A stretch of 64,000 nucleotides of DNA from Bacillota bacterium (GTDB lineage: Bacteria; Bacillota; Clostridia; Lachnospirales; Lachnospiraceae). Within the stretch, counting starts at the first letter, position 1. Every line of letters begins with the position of its first letter. Made by a program: the position numbers and the translations under genes. Shown piece by piece: positions 44,336-53,068 of this stretch. The DNA lies in contig JAEZLZ010000052.1 in NCBI GenBank assembly GCA_023415055.1, positions 22,003 through 86,002 on the forward strand, in the 5' to 3' direction. The notes under the pieces are model-generated. The model was not told the DNA's origin, searched no databases, and saw nothing but the letters and a program-made list of their open reading frames with translations.

Positions 44336-45829
44336 ATGAGTCTTTATAAGGACCAAATTCATGAATATGTACAATGCCATAGGAAAGAGATTGTGGAGGA
44401 ATTGAAGGAGCTGCTGGCCATTCCTTCTGCCAGGGGCGAAGCCATTGTCGGAGCACCCTTTGGTCAGGGTCCGGCCGCGGCTCTTAGATACTCCCGGCAG
44501 CTCTATGAAAAACATGGTTTCGCCACGGAACTGGATGCAGAGGGAGGTTATCTGCTCTCTTATTATAGCAAAGACGGTCTGGGTGATGCGGACGAACAGG
44601 CAAAAAAAAGCCTTGGCCTTTTTGCACATGCGGATACTGTGGATCCTGGGAAGGACTGGATTTATACGGAGCCCTTTATCCCACTGGAAAAGGATGGTTT
44701 TCTCATCTGCAGAGGTTCTCTGGACAATAAGGCGGCGGTAGTCCTCTCGCTTTATTGTGCGAAGCTTCTGCGGGAATTGTCCCTTCCTTTTTCTAACCGT
44801 CTGGTGATGTTCACAGGAAGCAGCGAGGAAACGGGGATGCAGGACATCCAGAATTATGTTGCCAGGCATACCACTCCTGATTTTTCACTGGTGTGTGACA
44901 CTGGATTCCCTTTTTACAGAGGGAATAAAGGTATCATGAACATTCAGGTAAGCTCCAAGAGGGTTTTGAGAGGAATCAAAGATTTCAGCGGTGGGAAAGC
45001 AGTTAATGTCACGGTTGGAAGGGGACGGGTACGTTTGAACTTCGATGAGAAGTTGTATGCTGCTCTGAAGAAAAAGGAAATAGAACGCATCAAGGTGTTT
45101 GTAGAGGCACAGGAGAATACGAAAGAATCGGAGAATATGGAGAAGCATTCAAGTGCAGAAGTTCGTGAGATCGTGATTCTTACGGAAGGAATTTCCAGCC
45201 ACGGTGCGTTGCCGGAGGGCTCCCTGAATGCAGGGTATCTGGCGGCACAGTTTTTGGCTGAATGTGAGCTTATCTGCGAGAGTGACCGTACGGTACTTTC
45301 CTATGCGGCAGAAATGTTGAAGAACTATTACGGTGAGGCACTCCATATTGAAAATAAAGATCCTGAGTTTGGTCGGCTCACGTGTACTAATGGTATCATC
45401 AGAATGGTAGAAGGAAAACTGGAGCTGACTTTCAATATTCGGTTCGGCAAGGATATAAGTGCAGACACTATCAAGGATACGTGCCGTGCTTTGCTGGAGA
45501 AAAAGGATTGGGATATGAAGGTGGAAAGGGAAACTCTTCCATGGATAATTGGTTTGGAAAATCCGTATGTCAGGGCGCTGCTTGAGGTATATCGGAAGTT
45601 TACCGGTGAGGAAAATGCGGAACCAAAGGTAAATGCCGGAGGAACCTATGCTAAGTATCTGCCCTGCGCGATTGAGACAGGACCTCAGCTTTGGAAGAGG
45701 ATTCCTTTCTATATGCCTGCGGGACATGGCGGTGTTCATCAGCCGGACGAGTGTCTCAGTGTAGATGGTTTTTTAGAATCCATAGAGCTTACGACGGAGA
45801 TGCTTTTGGAGTGTGACAAGGTGTTGTAA
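44336..45829 (+). CDS. M20-family metallohydrolase
   Basis: About 497 residues. LFAHADTVDPG (metal-binding His and the Asp two residues on), CRGSLDNKAA (bridging Asp) and TGSSEETGMQD (general base Glu pair) are the M20 active site; the C-terminal metal His is in PAGHGGVHQPDE. A dimerisation domain with an insertion lies at about 210-400. Relatives cleave dipeptides, N-acyl amino acids or carbamoyl groups. ATG 44336 follows AGGAGGAGAAAG. It may hydrolyse an amide in the imported compound. The stop overlaps the frame of the CapA-like gene. Confidence 0.9.
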   Translation: MSLYKDQIHEYVQCHRKEIVEELKELLAIPSARGEAIVGAPFGQGPAAALRYSRQLYEKHGFATELDAEGGYLLSYYSKDGLGDADEQAKKSLGLFAHADTVDPGKDWIYTEPFIPLEKDGFLICRGSLDNKAAVVLSLYCAKLLRELSLPFSNRLVMFTGSSEETGMQDIQNYVARHTTPDFSLVCDTGFPFYRGNKGIMNIQVSSKRVLRGIKDFSGGKAVNVTVGRGRVRLNFDEKLYAALKKKEIERIKVFVEAQENTKESENMEKHSSAEVREIVILTEGISSHGALPEGSLNAGYLAAQFLAECELICESDRTVLSYAAEMLKNYYGEALHIENKDPEFGRLTCTNGIIRMVEGKLELTFNIRFGKDISADTIKDTCRALLEKKDWDMKVERETLPWIIGLENPYVRALLEVYRKFTGEENAEPKVNAGGTYAKYLPCAIETGPQLWKRIPFYMPAGHGGVHQPDECLSVDGFLESIELTTEMLLECDKVL

Positions 45830-45857
45830 AATGTTCGAGAGTGGGAGAAACGGATTT

Positions 45858-47009
45858 ATGAAGTTACTTTTTTGCAGCGATATTTCTTTTAGGGACAGTA
45901 TCATTGATTCTGACAGGGCTAAGGAGATTTTGTCCGAAGTGATGCCCCTGAGTCGGGATGTAGATTTTCGAATCGCCAATTGTGAAACCGTGCTGGCCAT
46001 AAAAGAAGAGTGTGCTCCGATTGAAAAGAGCGGTCCTAATCTTGTTTCCCATCCGGCTAACATTGCCTTTTTTGAGGCACTGAAGACGGATGTTGCGGTG
46101 CTGGCTAACAATCACACCGGGGATTACGGCGATAAGGGACTGCGAGATACCATAAAACTTTTGTCTGATCACAACATCAGACACGTAGGTGCCGGTGAGA
46201 ATCTCACAGAAGCCTATGCAGCCTGTGTTTTGGAAAAAGACGGTGTCAAAATTTCTCTGCTGGCGGTTTGCGAGAACGAGTTCGGTATTGCCACAGAGGA
46301 ACGCCCCGGAACGGCGGGCTTTAAAATTGGACTTTTACAAAATCGTATTATAGAAGAAAAACAGAAATCAGATTATGTAATCGTCATATTCCATGGCGGC
46401 AATGAGTTCAATCCTATGCCTTCGCCCAAGGTAAAAGAGAGATATCGTTTGCTGTGTGATATTGGTGCAGATACGGTGATTGCCATGCATACCCACTGTC
46501 CGCAGGGAAATGAAATATATAAGGGAAAAACCATTGTATACAGTATGGGCAACTTCTATTTCCGGAGCGGAGAGGAAAGACCGGCTAATAATTACTGGTA
46601 TTACGGATATATGAGTCTGCTTACTATTGAGAATAAACATATTTCTCTGGAAATCATCCCCTACAGGTTTGATCCGGAGGTCACAAAGATCACTGTCTTT
46701 GAAGGGGAAGAAAAGCAGAAGATGTTGGAGTATATCGGTAGGCTTTCTGAATATATCAAGGATGATGCTCTGGTACGTAATTATTTCACTGGATGGGCCT
46801 ACCTGCATCCTTGGACACCCATACAGATTGTCACTATGAGGGATCGTGAAAAAGCGCAGATATCCTATGCCGGACAATATGATCTGGCATCCTGTGAAGC
46901 CCACAATGAGCAGATGATAGAGGCTTACCGAATTATGTTTGCATGGGAACTGGACAAGGGACAGGAGTGGGCGAAAAAGGTGACCAAGCTACAGGAAATG
47001 CCAGTGTGA
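45858..47009 (+). CDS. CapA-family metallophosphoesterase-like protein
   Basis: About 384 residues of the CapA/PgsA family. Motifs: LFCSDISF, IANCETVL (metal Asn/Glu), VAVLANNHTGDYG (N-H pair), IFHGGNEF and AMHTHCPQG, plus VYSMGNFYF. CapA proteins act in poly-gamma-glutamate export in some bacteria, but this copy lacks the usual membrane anchor or signal and lies in a catabolic cluster, so it is more likely a soluble hydrolase. Start chosen at ATG 45858 where the domain begins; ATG 45831 is also possible. Confidence 0.8.
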   Translation: MKLLFCSDISFRDSIIDSDRAKEILSEVMPLSRDVDFRIANCETVLAIKEECAPIEKSGPNLVSHPANIAFFEALKTDVAVLANNHTGDYGDKGLRDTIKLLSDHNIRHVGAGENLTEAYAACVLEKDGVKISLLAVCENEFGIATEERPGTAGFKIGLLQNRIIEEKQKSDYVIVIFHGGNEFNPMPSPKVKERYRLLCDIGADTVIAMHTHCPQGNEIYKGKTIVYSMGNFYFRSGEERPANNYWYYGYMSLLTIENKHISLEIIPYRFDPEVTKITVFEGEEKQKMLEYIGRLSEYIKDDALVRNYFTGWAYLHPWTPIQIVTMRDREKAQISYAGQYDLASCEAHNEQMIEAYRIMFAWELDKGQEWAKKVTKLQEMPV

Positions 47010-47809
47010 AGAATAGTTTTTATAGTAGGTATGCGGGTCTTTGGAGATTAATGCTTTCCAGGACCCGCATTTGTGTTAGGATGTTCTTCTTCAAGTTCCT
47101 AATCTCGCTGCCATTATAAGTAATTACCGCAAAAGCGGCCGTAATGTAAATTTGGAAGATTCGCTGCCATACTAACTACATCATTTTTTGAGAGGGTTAT
47201 TCAAGATTATCTAAATTTTGTGTATGAAGATATTCAAAGGTTGTCTAGCTAAATCTGTAGGAAGAAAGATTAATTTATATAATCGGCAGGAGGTGAAAAA
47301 TGCTGCAGGGACAGTGTCTACAGCACAGATAGAAGTCAGGACAGAGCAGATTTTAGATTTGTCCGATCAAAAAGAAATGCCAGATGAGGATCTGGCAATG
47401 AATCTTGTGGATCTTATGAATTCATTTAGGCGGGTTTAAAATGATGGTTTGGATGGAGTTACTTCTGTTTGCGGAAACCGTTAAGAAGTCCCTGGAGTGT
47501 GCTGAGAGCGATACGTTTTTCTTCCTCTGAGCAATTTACAAAAGATATGCCATAACGTGCTCTAAAGATTGAAATATATCTGTGTTTTAATCAAATAGAT
47601 ATTTATATGAAGACAATCCATATATAATGTGAGAAGTTCTGTAGCGTGTAATATTTCCAAATATAGCTTGTTATGCTGACGAAATATGGTAAAATATATT
47701 TATCAGAGAAATCTAAAAATTAATGTAATAATGCATGCGGGAATTCAGGTAATAGCAATAATGGGAAGCTACTGCTTAATAGAGCTATTAATGTTGAGAG
47801 GAGATAGTT
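47010..47809 (+). other. 800-base region with gene fragments and an 18-base repeat
   Basis: A 73-codon frame (47218-47439) has no ribosome site and no recognised relative. On the minus strand about 37 codons (47570-47463) read FRARYGISFVNCSEEEKRIA, ending LLNGFRKQK: probably the tail of a lost gene. TAATAGCAATAATGGGAA (47750-47767) is shared with 32794-32811. This looks like a recombination junction between the catabolic cluster and the next defence gene. Confidence 0.4.
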
Positions 47810-50473
47810 ATGGAATTAAAAGAAGCAATAGAAAATGCATTAGACAATGATGCAATATTATTTTTAGGCGCAGGAGCTTCTGTAGGCGCAACAAATCTAA
47901 ATTCTACCGAATTCAAAGTTGGAACGGGATTAATTCATCTGCTTTGTTCCGAAATAGAAATTAAAGATTCGAAAAATTTACAATTAGCAGTGGAACATTA
48001 TATGGATGCCAAAAACGATGCTGGCTTGGATGGTGAGCAAGAACTAATTGACTTGCTTAGAAAAGAATTTACTGCAAAAACAATTACTGATTATCAAAAA
48101 TTATTTCCATCCATACCTTGGAAGCGCATTTATACAACAAATTATGATGATATAATAGAAAAATCATACTCGTTTGAGGGTAAAAACATATCTACTTATA
48201 CACTAAACGAGAGACGACGAGATGGTGGTGATATAGAGTATATCCATATAAATGGATCTATTAAAAAACTTGACAAAAATACATTGAATAATCAGTTTAA
48301 ATTAACTGATGTTAGCTATATAACAGCTTCTTTTGAAAGCGATTATTGGGGTAAGCTTTTTATACAAGATCTGAAAACGTATTCAAGCATAATTTTTTTG
48401 GGTTTTTCTTTAGAAAATGACTTGGACTTAAAAAGATTAATTTATTGCAGCACCTTATATCAGGATAAATGTGTATTTATTGTATACGAAAAAGAAGACG
48501 ATGAAAATATTAAATTAATGTCAAAATATGGGGCTGTTTATAAAATAGGCTGTGAGGGTTTTTTTGATGAAGTATTAAAAATAAGACAGAACTATGAACC
48601 TAAAAAAAATGCCACTCTCGATAATACAGTTTTCACAAATTTTGAATGTAGAAGAAGTGATAATAATTCTTTTGCAGAACTGCCTTCGGACAGAGCTGTT
48701 TATAATTACTACACAACAGGCAAAAGAGTCTCAGATTTGTATTTTCCGGTAAGTAGCGGTTATAGTGCAGTTGTAAAAAGAACGTATGTAGATCGGATGT
48801 TGAATGATATAGAGCAAAAAAACATAGATGTAGTATTTTTACACTCGGATATAGGTAATGGAAAATCGGAAATAGTAGAGCAAATAGCAATCTCTGCTCC
48901 AAAAAAATATAACATCTTTATACTTAAAGATAATAATGAAAAAATTCACAAAGAAATTGAGATTATATGTAACGCGAAACAGAAATCGATCATCATAATT
49001 GAAAATTTTTTCAATTATGATGAGGTATTTGATTTGTTTAAAATTAATAAAACGAAAAATAATATTCATTTCATCTTAATTTCAAGAACTTCAATATACA
49101 AGAATAGATATGAGACTTTTGCAGAAGAATTAAGTACATCGACATATGATGCTAACCGCCTAGATGATAATGAAATTAATGAACTATTGAGGATATTTGA
49201 AAATTATGGTTATTACCTTAATAAGAACCACGATAATAAAACAGTTATTATAAAAGATTGTGGGAAGAAAATGCAAGCAATAATGCTGAAATTTTTCGAA
49301 CATACTGGAATAACAGAAGAGCTGTTAAAAGTTATCAAAGACATAAATGACAATCAAATAAAGGAGCAGTATGTTGATTTTATTATTTATATGCTACTGA
49401 TTAAAATAATGGCTTTTGACATAGATTTTTATGAAATTGTGCAGCTGTGTAGTGATCAAGTTATTGACTATAATTTTGAGAAAAATCCGTACATTAATGA
49501 ATTTGTTGATTTCGGAGAAAAGAAGGCAAAAATAAAGTCTACAGCACTAGCAGTATGGCTGATCAATCAATTGACTATTAAAAACAAGATTTTCTATTTA
49601 CTGTCTAAAATTGTAAAAAGAGCCAACGAATCATATCAGAGCAATAAAAAGCTAGAAGGGTTTTTGCGCAATGTGGTGTCTTTTAAACATTTAAAATTCT
49701 TATTAGACACACTTACGATGGCATTAGAAGATAAATACAATTTGATTAATGATTTCTATGAGAGCATTAAGAATTTGGAATACTATAAAGACAAATATTT
49801 CTTCTGGTTGCAATATGGTATTGCCGCTTTGGAAATGGGCGATGTTAATATGGCTGAAATGCATTTTAAAGCTGCTTACGCAAAATGCTTTGACGGAATG
49901 AAACCATTTGAAATTGATAACCAAAACGCAAGGTTGAAAATAGAGAGGTTACTTTTATCTGACGTTAGTTACTCAGAAAAAACAATTATTGAAATAGAAG
50001 AAATCAACAAATTACTTACTCCATCATTAGCACCAGCTGATGATGAATACTATTGCTATAAAATGGCCTATTCATACTACCGAAAACTTTTTATCAAATT
50101 TTATTCTTGCATGAAAGAAAGCGAGCAAAATCGTTTGAAAAGCTTTGCTAAACAAAATTTTGCTCTTTGTAAGAGATTTAGAGAAAGAAGCAGAAACAGA
50201 GATTTTGTTTCTAAACTTTTAATATTTGAAAGGGAATTCTTGGGTCTTTCGGTATATTCGGATGATACACATAATCAACTAAAGGGAAAGATAAGTTATT
50301 TATTGACACACTTTATAAAAATAGAATTTGTTAAGGAAGGTAAGCCAGCACAAGGACAAATTCGTTTATCAAATGCTAAAAGCCAAGGGTTCAATACTGG
50401 TGATATGGTTGAGTTCATCGTAAAGAACTATAATAAAAAACAAAATTGCTGGGAACTCGAATTAATAGAATAA
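47810..50473 (+). CDS. SIR2-STAND defence protein
   Basis: About 887 residues. The N-terminal SIR2-type NADase (about 10-240) shows AILFLGAGASVGA, YTTNYDDIIE, HINGSI and SIIFLGFSLENDLD. A STAND-like P-loop NTPase follows: LHSDIGNGKSEIVE (GNGKS about 349-353), SIIIIENFFNY (Walker B, about 393), and ILISRTS. The C-terminal 400 residues are helical repeats, likely the sensor, ending in a small beta module (GQIRLSNAKSQGFNTGDMVE). Proteins of this architecture, such as Avs5, recognise a phage product and then deplete NAD+. ATG 47810 has GAGAGGAGA upstream. It is monocistronic, as expected. Confidence 0.85.
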   Translation: MELKEAIENALDNDAILFLGAGASVGATNLNSTEFKVGTGLIHLLCSEIEIKDSKNLQLAVEHYMDAKNDAGLDGEQELIDLLRKEFTAKTITDYQKLFPSIPWKRIYTTNYDDIIEKSYSFEGKNISTYTLNERRRDGGDIEYIHINGSIKKLDKNTLNNQFKLTDVSYITASFESDYWGKLFIQDLKTYSSIIFLGFSLENDLDLKRLIYCSTLYQDKCVFIVYEKEDDENIKLMSKYGAVYKIGCEGFFDEVLKIRQNYEPKKNATLDNTVFTNFECRRSDNNSFAELPSDRAVYNYYTTGKRVSDLYFPVSSGYSAVVKRTYVDRMLNDIEQKNIDVVFLHSDIGNGKSEIVEQIAISAPKKYNIFILKDNNEKIHKEIEIICNAKQKSIIIIENFFNYDEVFDLFKINKTKNNIHFILISRTSIYKNRYETFAEELSTSTYDANRLDDNEINELLRIFENYGYYLNKNHDNKTVIIKDCGKKMQAIMLKFFEHTGITEELLKVIKDINDNQIKEQYVDFIIYMLLIKIMAFDIDFYEIVQLCSDQVIDYNFEKNPYINEFVDFGEKKAKIKSTALAVWLINQLTIKNKIFYLLSKIVKRANESYQSNKKLEGFLRNVVSFKHLKFLLDTLTMALEDKYNLINDFYESIKNLEYYKDKYFFWLQYGIAALEMGDVNMAEMHFKAAYAKCFDGMKPFEIDNQNARLKIERLLLSDVSYSEKTIIEIEEINKLLTPSLAPADDEYYCYKMAYSYYRKLFIKFYSCMKESEQNRLKSFAKQNFALCKRFRERSRNRDFVSKLLIFEREFLGLSVYSDDTHNQLKGKISYLLTHFIKIEFVKEGKPAQGQIRLSNAKSQGFNTGDMVEFIVKNYNKKQNCWELELIE

Positions 50474-50913
50474 TAGAGATAATCCTATTATTATGTTTCT
50501 GTTTTGCTTCGTGATTTCTATGTTAGAGGAGCCAGACTAAAAGTGATACATAAACTACCTTTAAGCGATTTTGCTGGATGAGTATACCCAGACTCACTAA
50601 AATTTCGTTTTTTATAGAAAATGTGTACTTCCCATTATATTTATTAATAAGAAGCTTTGTTATTGTCAACCCACTGGTTCTTTGTTCGTATATTCTTTGC
50701 TTTCATAGATTATAGCTTTCATGATTGAGCATGATCAACCTTCTGAATGTGTTTTCAGAAAGTTTATCATAACTGGGTTAGTTATTCACGACGCCTTCTT
50801 TTGAATTACTTAAACTTTGTATCATAATATTATGATATTTTTCATATATTATAGGGACAACCTTCATACTGATAATTGATCCGAAAGGATAGAAAAACAG
50901 AAAGGAGATACCT
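50474..50913 (+). other. intergenic region without recognised genes
   Basis: 440 bases. Nothing beyond AT-rich sequence and a few weak inverted pairs, such as TTCAGAAAG/CTTTCTGAA-like stems near 50735-50765. The promoter of the next gene probably lies close to 50820-50870. Confidence 0.3.
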
Positions 50914-51285
50914 ATGATAGCTTTTATTAAAGACTCTTCATTTAATGGGATAAAAAAGAAGTTAATAATTATCTATATATTAAACGTAATAGATATAGTA
51001 TTTACACGCCTTCTGCTTAAAACGGGGTTATTTAGTGAAATCAATATCATAATGCAAAAAGCTGTATTAAGCGCAACAGCAAGTTTCTGGTTAAAGATAG
51101 TTATTCCAGCTATTTTGGTATTATACGTAATAAAACGAATAAAAAATACGAAACAAGAGATGCTCCGTAAAGCAAATATAGCTTTTAGCTTTTTGATGGG
51201 TATGTATATTTTAATTGATACTTCACACATTGTGTGGACTGCATGTACACCATTATTTATGTATATAGCAAAAAAAATGATATAG
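50914..51285 (+). CDS. DUF5658-like membrane protein
   Basis: About 123 residues with three or four membrane helices. LIIIYILNVIDIVFTRLLLK and GLFSEIN (a polar pair in the first helix followed by a glutamate loop) match the DUF5658 pattern. Function of the family is unknown. ATG 50914 follows AAAGGAGATA. It is the last gene of element 2 before the right-end arm sites. Confidence 0.65.
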   Translation: MIAFIKDSSFNGIKKKLIIIYILNVIDIVFTRLLLKTGLFSEINIIMQKAVLSATASFWLKIVIPAILVLYVIKRIKNTKQEMLRKANIAFSFLMGMYILIDTSHIVWTACTPLFMYIAKKMI

Positions 51286-51423
51286 AATGAAGGGCAGTAC
51301 ATAATTATAAGTGGTTTGATTTTGTAGTGCATAATTATATTGAAAGGATTTAGCATGTAGTCTATAACTGGCTTAATCCGATGCTAATAGCTAAAATATG
51401 ATGAGAATTACATAACAAATAAT

Positions 51424-51443
51424 TGTTGTCAGAAATGTTGTCA
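51424..51443 (+). promoter_or_regulatory. TGTTGTCA repeats, right end of element 2
   Basis: TGTTGTCA at 51424-51431 and 51436-51443, same orientation as the three copies at 7662-7703 and about 65 bases inside att copy 3. Likely arm sites for the element 2 integrase. Confidence 0.6.
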
Positions 51444-51505
51444 GACTATAAGCGCGATGTCTGGAACCACTAAAATTACAGGGTTATAGGTTACGGAGAG
51501 CTAAG

Positions 51506-51527
51506 GTTCAACTCCCCTCAGCTCCAT
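51506..51527 (+). other. attachment core, copy 3 (right end of element 2)
   Basis: Exact 22-base copy of the ssrA 3' end, with GG upstream as in the tmRNA (51505-51506). Right chromosomal junction; sequence beyond it is presumed ancestral chromosome. Confidence 0.9.
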
Positions 51528-51860
51528 TTTCAACATAAAATTATATTAAATTAAGAAGTGCTACAGCCCTCGTAAATTCAAGGATTGTAGCACTTTTTGG
51601 TTTATATATAATGTAAAGAGACTTACTAAAATCTTTTGGTAGGTCGCTATCATTTATTTGTAAATAATGTTCATGCAATCTCCCGGTTTATTTGTTGTTT
51701 ATCAGGCATTAATGAAATGAAGAATAAAATGGTAATATTTACAATTATTTTGTTGAATAATCTTGTAAAAAGGTTCTTGGGAGAATATAATTATAAAGGA
51801 TCTGAGGATGTCAAATGATTGAATTATTTGTAAATAACCTGAAAAATAGGAGAATAAATC
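51528..51860 (+). other. chromosomal region after att copy 3, with the original ssrA terminator
   Basis: AAGTGCTACA (51556-51565) pairs with TGTAGCACTT (51586-51595), followed by TTT: probably the native ssrA terminator before the elements inserted. The remaining 260 bases hold only a 60-codon frame (51636-51818) without family or good ribosome site; I do not call it. Confidence 0.55.
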
Positions 51861-52790
51861 ATGAATCATATTGGTAATGTGATTAAAGAGTATCGTAATA
51901 TGTTACATATGAGTCGTAAAGAATTATCGCACAACATATGCTCGGATAAATATTTATATATGATTGAAAAAGGAGAGAGAACCCCATCCTCTGAAATTAC
52001 AAGGTTATTAGGTTATAAAATGGGTGTAGATTTATTCCAGTACTTCCAATTTCTTGATTGTACAGATCCTATTCAATTGAGATACTACCTTGAAAAATTT
52101 TACAAACTTAGAAGTGTGAATAATTTAATTTCTTTAGAGAAAGTAACAAAAGAAGCCCTACAATTACAAGATTTTTTGAAAGCACCGTGGATTTACGAGA
52201 TGCAACTTAATTATCTTTCTATCAAAGTTCTGGGCAATGGCGATTATATTAATTCTATTCCATTAATTCAAGATATTATTACAGAAATGAAAGAAAAGAG
52301 ACTATATAATTTTTGTCTTATTTCTTTTTATGTTTTACTATCTACTTGTTTCCAAATGGCACACGATCTCAAGAATGCAAAAAAATTTGTTTTACTTGCA
52401 TATGAAGCAATAGAAGGAAAGGAGAAGATTGAGAAATATGTGCAGGTTATTCTAGCTGTTAAAATTAACAAAATTACAATGCATTATTTGTCAGGTGAAT
52501 TAAATGAAGTAATTGATGATTCTCTTAAACTTATAGATTATCAAAATGATATGTGTTATCAAGACTATCTGCATCATACCTTTTTCTATCTCGCCTTTGC
52601 TTATTATCAAAAAGGATTGGAAGAGGAAGGTATCGAATGGTTCATAAAGGCTTTGAGCTTAATGGTTATTCATCGCAGGAATATGGATCTATTTTATATG
52701 ATTAATTATGAAGCGTTCGGAGTAATGATACGGGACGAGAGAGTTCCAAGTGATTTAGTTCATATGGTAAAAAGACATATAGTACAATAA
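51861..52790 (+). CDS. XRE-type regulator with helical-repeat sensor
   Basis: About 309 residues. The N-terminal helix-turn-helix (about 1-60: IGNVIKEYRNMLHMSRKELS, then YMIEKGERTPSSE) is followed by a TPR-like helical domain (about 70-300), the layout of Rgg/RRNPP peptide-responsive regulators. ATG 51861 has AGGAG upstream. No pheromone gene is recognised beside it. It may control the cyclase downstream. Confidence 0.8.
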   Translation: MNHIGNVIKEYRNMLHMSRKELSHNICSDKYLYMIEKGERTPSSEITRLLGYKMGVDLFQYFQFLDCTDPIQLRYYLEKFYKLRSVNNLISLEKVTKEALQLQDFLKAPWIYEMQLNYLSIKVLGNGDYINSIPLIQDIITEMKEKRLYNFCLISFYVLLSTCFQMAHDLKNAKKFVLLAYEAIEGKEKIEKYVQVILAVKINKITMHYLSGELNEVIDDSLKLIDYQNDMCYQDYLHHTFFYLAFAYYQKGLEEEGIEWFIKALSLMVIHRRNMDLFYMINYEAFGVMIRDERVPSDLVHMVKRHIVQ

Positions 52791-52817
52791 AGATGTAAGA
52801 CTTAAGGCATTGAATAA

Positions 52818-52862
52818 ATCAGTTTGCTACACAGCAAACAGAATTTATTGATGCTTTTTTTA
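52818..52862 (+). terminator. terminator after the XRE gene
   Basis: GTTTGCT-ACAC-AGCAAAC (about 52820-52838) forms a 7-base stem; a TTTTTTT tract is about 15 bases farther on (52854-52861). Plausible but not ideal. Confidence 0.45.
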
Positions 52863-53068
52863 AACCTTTCAAAGAGTAACAATTGTTCTATTGCTATAAG
52901 TATGAATAATGTTATATATATATATTTGTGTCAAAAATAGTAAGATATAGAATATAAAATGAAGATAGTCAGAAGGATATTGTACCCGGTTTATTGCTAT
53001 AACATAAGTTTAAGTGTATATACGATAGATCAGATCAGAACTGTCTGGCTTCTGGAAAGTTAATTTTT

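Noticed and set aside
44273..46904. Long minus-strand frames (up to 198 codons) opposite the M20 and CapA-like genes
   Set aside because: Antisense shadows of well-supported genes with intact active sites.
47218..47439. 73-codon frame as a gene
   Set aside because: No ribosome site at its start and no recognisable family; more likely part of a junction region.
7586..51527. Second and third tmRNA genes at the repeated 3' ends
   Set aside because: Only the terminal 22 bases are present, without the tag region or 5' domain.
441..51527. Prophage interpretation of the elements
   Set aside because: No capsid, portal, terminase, tail or lysis gene is visible in either element.
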